From positions 1-55,056 of the forward strand of contig CAJAUT010000011.1 in NCBI GenBank assembly GCA_903945195.1: a DNA stretch of 55,056 bases. Reading direction: 5' to 3'. This DNA comes from an uncultured bacterium (GTDB lineage Bacteria; Patescibacteriota; Microgenomatia; UBA1400; UBA12108). A model generated the notes under the pieces. It made no database searches. It was not told where the DNA came from and worked only from the letters and a program-made list of their open reading frames with translations. Made by a program: the position numbers and the translations under genes. This document shows positions 49,539-55,056 of the stretch, piece by piece (position 1 is the first letter of the stretch; each line of letters starts with the position of its first letter).

Positions 49539-49826
49539 ATGCAAAAAAGAGGATTTGAGCAAATAGGTGGACTCAAAGTGTCGTCAAGGAACTTTAAGAT
49601 TGACGACAAAGATTCTCTCACTGTGGTGCTTGATGAAAAGGGGGATGGAAACATATTTGCGTCCGTATTTCTAGCCGGCTCTATCCCACGCTGCGTGATT
49701 GACCTAGCAGGTAGTTCTGACCGAAAAAAAACAGGAGTACAATTTGCTTCCCCTGAAGATGCGCAAACAGCTTTGGAAATATTAAATACAGAAAAAAATA
49801 AGAAAAAGTCAAAAAATAAGTCCTAA
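49539..49826 (+). CDS. Orphan small basic protein
   Basis: 95 aa from ATG 49539; the track's GTG 49524 is upstream of the -10. Beta-rich start (GLKVSSRNFKIDDKDSLTVVLDEKG) with a Lys-rich tail (EKNKKKSKNKS) that could bind nucleic acid. No family recognised. Its promoter is one of the clearest leaderless cases. Confidence 0.5.
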   Translation: MQKRGFEQIGGLKVSSRNFKIDDKDSLTVVLDEKGDGNIFASVFLAGSIPRCVIDLAGSSDRKKTGVQFASPEDAQTALEILNTEKNKKKSKNKS

Positions 49827-49862
49827 ATTTCCTAGGCACTGTCAGCTATTACATTATCTTCA

Positions 49863-49871
49863 TGCTAAAAT
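49863..49871 (+). promoter_or_regulatory. Extended -10 of leaderless glyS promoter
   Basis: TGCTAAAAT ends 7 nt before ATG 49878, the same box as at 47945. Confidence 0.6.
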
Positions 49872-49877
49872 AATCGC

Positions 49878-51248
49878 ATGACCACACTCGCAGATATAAC
49901 TAGTCTCGCCAAGCGCCGCGGCTTCTTCTACGCCGGCTCCGACATCTACGGAGGCCTTGCCAACACCTGGGACTATGGTCCCCTAGGTGCCAGTCTCAAG
50001 AAAAAAATCAAAGATCTCTGGTGGGATCGTTTTATCGAACGTCGCGACGACATGGTCGGTCTAGACTCCTCCGTGATCTCTAGTAGCAAAGTCTGGGAAG
50101 CATCTGGTCACGTAGCCAGTTTCGCCGATGCCATGGTCGACTGCAAGACATGTCATGGTCGTACCCGCGCCGATCACTTGATCGAAGACAAACTAGACAT
50201 CAAAGTCGAAGGCAAATCACTGACAGAACTGACCGCAATCATCAAAGACAACAAAATCAAATGTCCCACTTGTGGCGGCACCGATTTGACCGACGCTAGA
50301 TCTTTCAATCTCTTGTTCCCAGTCCATCTAGGTATCTTGGCAGAGACCGCCGACCTTGCTTATCTGCGCGGCGAGACAGCTCAGGGGATTTTTATCAACT
50401 TCAAAAATATCTTGGACTCTAGCCGCGTCAAGCTTCCTTTTGGTGTAGGCCAGATGGGCAAAAGTTTCCGCAACGAGATCACCAAAGGTCAGTCGATCTT
50501 TCGCACTGTCGAGTTTGAGCAGGGTGAGATCGAGTACTTTTTCAATCCAAAAACCGAAAACTGGGAAAAACTATTTGATCAGTGGCTCAATGCCATAAAA
50601 GGTTTTGTCATCCACACTTTAGGTATAAATGAAGAAAATCTGCGCGTCAGAGAGCATGATGATCAAGAGCGTAGTTTCTACAGCAAAAAGACTGTCGACC
50701 TAGAATACAACTATCCCTTTGGCTTCAAAGAGCTCTGGGGTCTAGCCTACCGTACAGATTACGATCTAAATCAGCACATCAAACATAGTGGCAAAGATTT
50801 GTCTTACACAGATCCGTATACTCTCGAAAAATTTGTCCCTCACGTCATCGAGCCAGCGGTCGGTATAGATCGCTTGGTCCTCATGGTGCTCTGCGATGCC
50901 TACTGGGTCGACGAGGCCAATCATCGCACAGTTCTTAAACTATCTCCTACACTCGCCCCTTATACTGCAGCCGTTTTCCCACTAGTCAAAAACAACGATA
51001 GTATCGTAACTCGTGCCAGAGCTGTCTTTGACGATCTAAACAAAACCTTCCGCACTGCTTGGGACGAAAGGGGAAATATAGGTAAACGTTATCTATACCA
51101 AGACGAGATTGGTACTCCATTTTGTGTGACCATCGACCACGACACGCTAGTAGACTCTATGGTCACTGTCCGCGATCGCGACACTATGCAGCAAGAGCGC
51201 GTCGCTATCGACAAGTTAAACGAATATATTTCTGCTAAACTAAAATAA
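49878..51248 (+). CDS. glyS: Glycyl-tRNA synthetase (class II, homodimeric type)
   Basis: 456 aa. The N-terminus SLAKRRGFFYAGSDIYGGLANTWDYGPLGA is the family start. A CKTCHGR...CPTCGG pair in the insertion near residues 90-140 suits a zinc site. GVGQMGKSFRNEITKGQSIFRTVEFEQGEIEYF is motif 2 and EPAVGIDRLVLMVL is motif 3. It charges tRNA-Gly with glycine. An extended -10 sits 7 nt before its ATG, so this essential gene is predicted to be leaderless. Its stop overlaps the next ATG by one base. Confidence 0.93.
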   Translation: MTTLADITSLAKRRGFFYAGSDIYGGLANTWDYGPLGASLKKKIKDLWWDRFIERRDDMVGLDSSVISSSKVWEASGHVASFADAMVDCKTCHGRTRADHLIEDKLDIKVEGKSLTELTAIIKDNKIKCPTCGGTDLTDARSFNLLFPVHLGILAETADLAYLRGETAQGIFINFKNILDSSRVKLPFGVGQMGKSFRNEITKGQSIFRTVEFEQGEIEYFFNPKTENWEKLFDQWLNAIKGFVIHTLGINEENLRVREHDDQERSFYSKKTVDLEYNYPFGFKELWGLAYRTDYDLNQHIKHSGKDLSYTDPYTLEKFVPHVIEPAVGIDRLVLMVLCDAYWVDEANHRTVLKLSPTLAPYTAAVFPLVKNNDSIVTRARAVFDDLNKTFRTAWDERGNIGKRYLYQDEIGTPFCVTIDHDTLVDSMVTVRDRDTMQQERVAIDKLNEYISAKLK

Positions 51249-52045
51249 TGAAAAAAAATACAATCATCGCAGTCGTTAGTGTCATACTAGTTCTAGTTCT
51301 TGGCATCTTCCTCCTTACAAAAAAATCGACCAAAACTACAGTTGTAGAAGAGGACACCAAAATCGATCTCCCCATCAATGTCTTACCTATCGCCGAGCGT
51401 CCATTTATTACCTTGTCACCTGACGACACAGGTCGCAGCCTAGATATCGCTGTCTCTAGTGCCCCAACCTCTGGCCTGATGGAGTATGAGATGATCTACA
51501 ACGCTAGTGGTAAGCAAGAAGGCGCGCTAGGTAGTATTTCACTTGGTTCTGCGACTCAGCCTATTGTTAAGTCAATCTTGCTAGGGAGCAAATCTGGTGG
51601 TGGCAAAGTGACCTATCACGAAGGTGTCACTGGGGGCTCTATCACAGTGACCTACGGCGAGACTAGGCTCAAAGAGAGCTGGAACTATCTACATTTTGAT
51701 CCCGCAGATCCTACTTTTTCTGCAACCGACGGCAGATTTTCTGTCGCTCTAACCAAGACTGCACTTAAAAAAGACGGTGTCATCATCACCATGAAAAACT
51801 TTGGCTATCCAAAAGCTGGCCTTCCAGAGGGTGTTAAAGTTGTCTCAGGCCCATATAGCTACTTCACTCAAACTGCGATCAAAGGTACCGCCTCCGTCAC
51901 CATCAAACTCCCAGCAGGTGAGCACATAAATCCAACGATGTACGAATGGACAGGTACTACCTGGAAAAAACTAGCTGGCAAACTCGCTACAGACGCTGTA
52001 ACCGCCTCCTCCACTAGTTCAGTCTTCCTCGTCACCGCCGAGTAA
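51248..52045 (+). CDS. Membrane-anchored protein of unknown function
   Basis: 265 aa. One N-terminal helix (IIAVVSVILVLVLGIFLL) at residues 5-22, without a lipobox, then an outer beta-rich domain with several KVTYHEG/SITVTYGE strands. It starts on the last base of the glyS stop. An Ig-like or carbohydrate-binding fold is possible, but I recognise no family. Confidence 0.6.
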   Translation: MKKNTIIAVVSVILVLVLGIFLLTKKSTKTTVVEEDTKIDLPINVLPIAERPFITLSPDDTGRSLDIAVSSAPTSGLMEYEMIYNASGKQEGALGSISLGSATQPIVKSILLGSKSGGGKVTYHEGVTGGSITVTYGETRLKESWNYLHFDPADPTFSATDGRFSVALTKTALKKDGVIITMKNFGYPKAGLPEGVKVVSGPYSYFTQTAIKGTASVTIKLPAGEHINPTMYEWTGTTWKKLAGKLATDAVTASSTSSVFLVTAE

Positions 52046-52055
52046 GTCTATAGTG

Positions 52056-52061
52056 TATACT
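52056..52061 (+). promoter_or_regulatory. -10 hexamer of leaderless hicBA promoter
   Basis: TATACT ends 8 nt before ATG 52069. Confidence 0.45.
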
Positions 52062-52068
52062 AGGGCGT

Positions 52069-52338
52069 ATGAAACCAGCAAAAGTACTCACATATAGGGT
52101 TGTTATCAAAAAAGATGGGAGTGGTTTTCATGGTATGGTACCACTTCTTCCTGGATGTCACACTACAGGCAAAACCGTTGAAGATACTAGGATAAATCTC
52201 CGGGAAGCCATTACTTTACATCTACAAGTTATGCGTGATGAGGGTATGGATATCCCACGCGAATCCGGGCTAGAAATGATCGAATCCTTTGATGCAGCTA
52301 CTATTTTTGGTAAAAATAACCCGTTAGCATATGTCTAA
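52069..52338 (+). CDS. hicB: HicB-type antitoxin
   Basis: 89 aa. LTYRVVIKKDGSGFHGMVPLLPGCHTTGKTVEDTRINLREAI is the HicB degraded-RNase-H strand-helix pattern (P-x-L-P-G-C-x-T-x-G). It is shorter than many HicB and shows no DNA-binding C-terminus. It overlaps hicA by 8 nt and comes first, the reverse of the classic hicA-hicB order. It should bind and block the toxin. Confidence 0.8.
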   Translation: MKPAKVLTYRVVIKKDGSGFHGMVPLLPGCHTTGKTVEDTRINLREAITLHLQVMRDEGMDIPRESGLEMIESFDAATIFGKNNPLAYV

Positions 52339-52558
52339 ATTGCCGGTATTAACAGCAGTCAAATTAATCAAAATACTCACGAAGCAAGGTTTCATTTACA
52401 AAAGATCATCGGGTAGTCATCAAACATATCAGAGCCCAGTATCAAAGAGAATGGTAACAATCCCGGTCCATCGAGGTAAAGATCTTGGTAAAGGCATCAC
52501 TAAGGCAATTATTGCAGACGCGGGCTTTACCGAAAAAGAATTTATCAAACTGATATAA
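52331..52558 (+). CDS. hicA: HicA-type mRNA interferase toxin
   Basis: 75 aa. KLIKILTKQGFIYKRSSGSHQTYQ and VTIPVHRGKDLGKGITKAIIADAG form the dsRBD-like HicA fold with the catalytic His30 in the GSHQ motif. In known pairs the toxin cleaves mRNA during stress. The last 8 nt of hicB overlap its start. The next gene's -10 lies inside its final codons. Confidence 0.82.
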   Translation: MSKLPVLTAVKLIKILTKQGFIYKRSSGSHQTYQSPVSKRMVTIPVHRGKDLGKGITKAIIADAGFTEKEFIKLI

Positions 52559-52559
52559 T
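52551..52559 (+). promoter_or_regulatory. Extended -10 of leaderless hydrolase promoter
   Basis: TGATATAAT ends 7 nt before ATG 52566 and overlaps the end of hicA. Confidence 0.55.
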
Positions 52560-52565
52560 TTCTTT

Positions 52566-53177
52566 ATGAAATATTTGATCATGCATGGATCATACGGCTC
52601 TCCAGAAGAAAACTGGTTCCGCTGGCTAGAAAAAGAACTTAAAGCAAAAGGTAATGAAGTCATTCTCAAACAGTTCCCGGTCGATGACTGGGATGAAGTG
52701 ACAAAAATTGGCCCAGCCAAAATATCTGAGTTCACTCCCAAGCAAAATTTATCTACATGGGAAGATTTTTTCGTCAAAAATATCTTGTCAAAAGTAGGGG
52801 ATGAGCCATTTTTCTTTATCGGTCATTCTTCGGCTCCCATTTTTATGCTACACATGCTGCAAAAATATGATTTTAAGGTTGCAGGCGCAATCTTTGTGTC
52901 ACCATTTTTTGATATGCCAGATCGTCCAGAGATCTGGCAGTTTTATCCCACCAACAAAACCTTTTACAACTACGACTTTGATTTCACTAAAATCAAATCC
53001 CAAATCCTGAGTAAAACCTATGTGGTTTACGGAGACAATGATCCTTATGTACCAGCCTCGCAGCCCCCACTGTTCGCAGAAAAGCTTGGCAGCGAGCTGA
53101 TTGTCGTGCCAAGTGGCGGCCACTGCGGCAGCATCTTCAAAGAGTTCCCACTAGTCCTAGAACTTTCTCAAAAATAA
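52566..53177 (+). CDS. Alpha/beta hydrolase, RBBP9/YdeN-like
   Basis: 203 aa. YLIMHGSYGSPEENWFRWLEKEL is the N-terminal strand-loop of the RBBP9/YdeN serine hydrolase group. FFFIGHSSAPIFML gives the nucleophile elbow with Ser near residue 85 (GHSSA rather than GxSxG), YGDNDPYVP the Asp region, and SGGHCG the His. Substrate unknown. It carries an own leaderless promoter. Confidence 0.75.
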   Translation: MKYLIMHGSYGSPEENWFRWLEKELKAKGNEVILKQFPVDDWDEVTKIGPAKISEFTPKQNLSTWEDFFVKNILSKVGDEPFFFIGHSSAPIFMLHMLQKYDFKVAGAIFVSPFFDMPDRPEIWQFYPTNKTFYNYDFDFTKIKSQILSKTYVVYGDNDPYVPASQPPLFAEKLGSELIVVPSGGHCGSIFKEFPLVLELSQK

Positions 53178-53228
53178 TTTTCAACGCTAAAATTTAGTAC
53201 TTACATTTTCTAGACCCATAGAGTGAAT

Positions 53229-53245
53229 TTCGGGTACTATTCGGT
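53229..53245 (+). promoter_or_regulatory. Third copy of the TTCGGG-N4-ATTCGGT element
   Basis: TTCGGG-TACT-ATTCGGT, as in the promoters at 16462 and 30313, but without a clear -35 before it. It lies 37 nt upstream of the mraZ -35. Confidence 0.45.
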
Positions 53246-53281
53246 AAGTATAACAAACAGAGATTTGCTAGTACAAAACCG

Positions 53282-53310
53282 TTGACAACTATATCAATTT
53301 AATCTATTCT
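53282..53310 (+). promoter_or_regulatory. mraZ promoter
   Basis: TTGACA-N17-TATTCT, the best-matching sigma-70-type promoter in the window. Start expected near 53317. Confidence 0.78.
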
Positions 53311-53317
53311 TAACCAA

Positions 53318-53333
53318 GTGGGAATAAGTGGGA
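53318..53333 (+). promoter_or_regulatory. MraZ boxes
   Basis: Two GTGGGA repeats 10 nt apart. Known MraZ proteins bind TGGGN direct repeats with this period and repress their own cluster. Here they lie at the transcript start rather than upstream of it. Confidence 0.72.
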
Positions 53334-53344
53334 GATAGTCTTAT

Positions 53345-53776
53345 ATGTTTATAGGCACATATTATCATTCGTTAGACGAAAAAAATCGTGTATCTATCCC
53401 CATTTCTTTTCGTACCGAACTCACCCCTGGTTCAGTCGTCACCAAAGGTCTCGATGGCTGCCTATTCATCTTTACCGGCGAGTCCTGGAACAAACTAGTC
53501 ACCAAGCTCGAAGCTCTACCACTTACGAGCAAACCAGCGCGAGATTTCTTACGTTTGCTCACCTACAACGCCACTCCGCTTGATACGGACAAGCTCGGCC
53601 GAACTTTACTTCCAGAAAATCTCATTAGCCTTGCAGGTATCAAAAAAGATGTAGTTTTTGCTGGTGCTTTGACTCGCGTCGAAATCTGGGACAAAGCTAC
53701 CTATCACGCATATGTCGATGGCTTATCTTCTGCCGAAAACGAATTATCCGCTTCACTCTCGGAGCTAGGAATCTAA
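53345..53776 (+). CDS. mraZ: Transcriptional regulator MraZ
   Basis: 143 aa, the usual length. Two SpoVT-AbrB-like units: SLDEKNRVSIPISFR near residues 11-25 and DTDKLGRTLLPENL near 80-93. It binds DNA as a ring-like oligomer and controls the division/cell-wall cluster. The gene heads that cluster (mraZ-rsmH-ftsL-PBP) with its own boxes upstream and a leader with GGGAGA. Confidence 0.93.
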   Translation: MFIGTYYHSLDEKNRVSIPISFRTELTPGSVVTKGLDGCLFIFTGESWNKLVTKLEALPLTSKPARDFLRLLTYNATPLDTDKLGRTLLPENLISLAGIKKDVVFAGALTRVEIWDKATYHAYVDGLSSAENELSASLSELGI

Positions 53777-53778
53777 AT

Positions 53779-54663
53779 ATGCCATACCCACTCCACACAC
53801 CAGTCATGCTAGATGAGGTCATCCACTACCTAGATCCTACGGCCGGCAAACGTTTCATCGATGCCACTCTTGGCTACGCAGGTCACGCTCTAGGGTTACT
53901 CAAAGCTGGTGCTGAAGTAGTAGGGATCGACAGAGATATAGATCTCCTAAACATCGCCATCGAGCGCGTCACCAAAGAAGGCTTTATCAAATCATTTACT
54001 CCAGTCAACTATGCATTTTCAGAAGCATTAGACAAAGACAAAAACTTGCTCGAAGGCAAATTTGACGGCATCTTGTTTGATCTAGGTGTCAGTAGTTACC
54101 AGCTCGATACCCCAGAGCGCGGCTTTTCTTTTCGCTACGACGCACCGCTTGATATGCGCATGGACAAAAGACTGGGTGTCACCGCCGCCGATCTGGTAGG
54201 GGGTCTTGGCAAAAACGAACTAGTCGAGCTTTTTGAGACACTAGGTGAAGAAGGAAATGCCAAGCGCATTGCAGGCGCCATCTGCTCAGAGAGGCTCATC
54301 AGAAAAATCGAAACTACAGAACACTTGGCCAATCTAATCATTCAGACAGTTGGTCGCTCCCGTGGCATCCACCCAGCCACCAAAGTATTTCAGGCACTTC
54401 GTATGGCCGTCAACAGTGAAAGATTGGAGCTCAAAGCCGCTCTGCCCTCGGCTTTGAGCTACCTTAAAAAGGATGCCATTATCTGCGTCATCTCTTTTCA
54501 CTCCCTAGAGGATCGCATTGTCAAAAACTGGATGAACGATGCAGAGTCCGCTGGTCAAATCGAAATCATTACTAGTGGTGTTATAGAAGCTGGGACAACC
54601 GAAGTAGCCAAAAATCCTCGTTCTCGCTCCGCCAAGTTGCGCGTAGCCAAAAGGATATTATGA
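53779..54663 (+). CDS. rsmH: 16S rRNA (cytosine-1402-N4)-methyltransferase
   Basis: 294 aa. HTPVMLDEVIHYLDPTAGKRFIDATLGYAGHA is the RsmH N-terminus with the SAM-binding loop, FDGILFDLGVSSYQLD and RGFSFRYDAPLDMRMD are the family signatures, and VISFHSLEDRIVKNW is near the C-terminus. It methylates C1402 of 16S rRNA. It follows mraZ by 2 nt and overlaps the FtsL-like gene (ATGA). Confidence 0.94.
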   Translation: MPYPLHTPVMLDEVIHYLDPTAGKRFIDATLGYAGHALGLLKAGAEVVGIDRDIDLLNIAIERVTKEGFIKSFTPVNYAFSEALDKDKNLLEGKFDGILFDLGVSSYQLDTPERGFSFRYDAPLDMRMDKRLGVTAADLVGGLGKNELVELFETLGEEGNAKRIAGAICSERLIRKIETTEHLANLIIQTVGRSRGIHPATKVFQALRMAVNSERLELKAALPSALSYLKKDAIICVISFHSLEDRIVKNWMNDAESAGQIEIITSGVIEAGTTEVAKNPRSRSAKLRVAKRIL

Positions 54664-54929
54664 AAATAATTAAATTCTTATCGTTTATCATAGTTGCCCT
54701 AGTTTTAGGCAATGTCACGTTAACCAATAGATCTCTCGACGAGTCTCTAGTAGTCTCAAACCTTTCGCGTGATATAGCTACGCTTCAAAACGAAAATACT
54801 ATTTTAAAAGCCGAAGTGGCAAGTGCTGGTAGTATCAAACAGCTCAGTGCTAGGATCGAAGCCGCTGGCTTTGTAAGTACTGGCAATATCGCCTCTTTGC
54901 CTTCTGTTTCAAATGTTGCTTCTCGCTAG
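54660..54929 (+). CDS. ftsL: FtsL-like division protein
   Basis: 89 aa. One N-terminal membrane helix (FLSFIIVALVLGNVTL) and an outer coiled coil (LSRDIATLQNENTILKAEVASAG). FtsL sequences diverge strongly, so this rests on size, topology and position between rsmH and the penicillin-binding protein. It would act in the FtsL-FtsB-FtsQ complex at the septum. Confidence 0.6.
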   Translation: MKIIKFLSFIIVALVLGNVTLTNRSLDESLVVSNLSRDIATLQNENTILKAEVASAGSIKQLSARIEAAGFVSTGNIASLPSVSNVASR

Positions 54930-54931
54930 AC

Positions 54932-54937
54932 TATAAT
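54932..54937 (+). promoter_or_regulatory. -10 hexamer before the PBP gene
   Basis: TATAAT ends 7 nt before ATG 54944, so the penicillin-binding protein may have its own leaderless transcript inside the cluster. Confidence 0.45.
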
Positions 54938-54943
54938 GTCTTT

Positions 54944-55056
54944 ATGCACGACCGTATCAAGTATTTATTTTTAGGTTTTTTATTTAGCATTGCTCTTATT
55001 ATCTTGCGCCTTAGTTACTGGCAGGTGGTTAGAGGTAGTGATCTCTCCTCCCAGGC
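54944..55056 (+). CDS. Penicillin-binding protein (FtsI/PBP2-like), N-terminal fragment
   Basis: 37 complete codons before the window ends, missed by the ORF track. Short basic N-tail (MHDRIKYL), one membrane helix (FLGFLFSIALIILRL), then YWQVVRGSDL, the usual beginning of class B PBPs. Its place after rsmH and ftsL supports FtsI, the septal transpeptidase, but no catalytic motif is in view. Confidence 0.75.
   Translation, partial: MHDRIKYLFLGFLFSIALIILRLSYWQVVRGSDLSSQ

Overview
The window looks like part of the chromosome of a Candidate Phyla Radiation (Patescibacteria) bacterium, possibly Microgenomates-like. The signs are a very long surface-glycan locus, many small orphan proteins, a DUF4012 protein, a short RecO, a dimer-type glycyl-tRNA synthetase, and a short division cluster (mraZ-rsmH-ftsL-PBP). 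TGA is used as a stop, which argues against the TGA-recoding Gracilibacteria/Absconditabacteria. The taxonomic call is inference; there is no rRNA or recognisable tRNA in the window.

Layout. 1-8.8 kb: an AT-rich plus-strand glycan cassette (GT4s, a lysine-less DegT-family enzyme, a flippase, three methyltransferases, a GT2-like enzyme, a GT-C membrane enzyme). 8.8-13.3 kb: galE, a zeta-toxin-like P-loop protein with a DUF2188 protein, a DUF2142 membrane protein, then a compact three-gene operon of two small proteins and a caspase-fold peptidase. 13.3-15.8 kb: two minus-strand GT-C-like membrane proteins. 15.8-31.7 kb: a single-pass membrane protein, a RhuM-Fic protein, a cupin, a perosamine-synthase-like aminotransferase, a second flippase, more GT-C, GT2 and GT4 enzymes, a BRO-N protein and a Nudix hydrolase. 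31.7-34.5 kb: a GT-C-like gene whose last 14 codons and stop recur 1.7 kb downstream. Between the two copies lie two T-box riboswitches, each in front of a short orphan gene. 34.6-47.9 kb: an LMW-PTP-like gene, then a near-continuous operon with an acetyltransferase, GT2s, an O-antigen-ligase-like protein, GT-C, GT4s, manC, an initiating phosphoglycosyltransferase and the DUF4012 protein. 47.9-55.1 kb: housekeeping genes (NYN nuclease, recO, glyS), small unknown genes, a hicBA pair, a hydrolase, and the start of the division cluster.

How it works together. The initiating transferase and the GT2/GT4 enzymes would build undecaprenyl-linked glycans at the inner membrane face from GDP-mannose, UDP-galactose and perosamine-like donors. 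Two Wzx-type flippases would export them, and an O-antigen-ligase-like protein would ligate or polymerise them. The nine GT-C-like membrane proteins and a DPM1-like GT2 suggest extensive use of polyprenyl-phosphate sugars outside the membrane.

Regulation is the other theme. More than a dozen genes have a -10 hexamer ending 7-8 nt before the ATG, which predicts leaderless mRNAs. Genes inside operons instead use ATGA overlaps or Shine-Dalgarno (SD) sites. A shared direct-repeat spacer (TTCGGG-N4-ATTCGGT) sits between the -35 and -10 of the RhuM-Fic and BRO-N genes. Short tandem repeats with 7-nt and 9-nt periods sit at glycosyltransferase start codons and inside some coding sequences.
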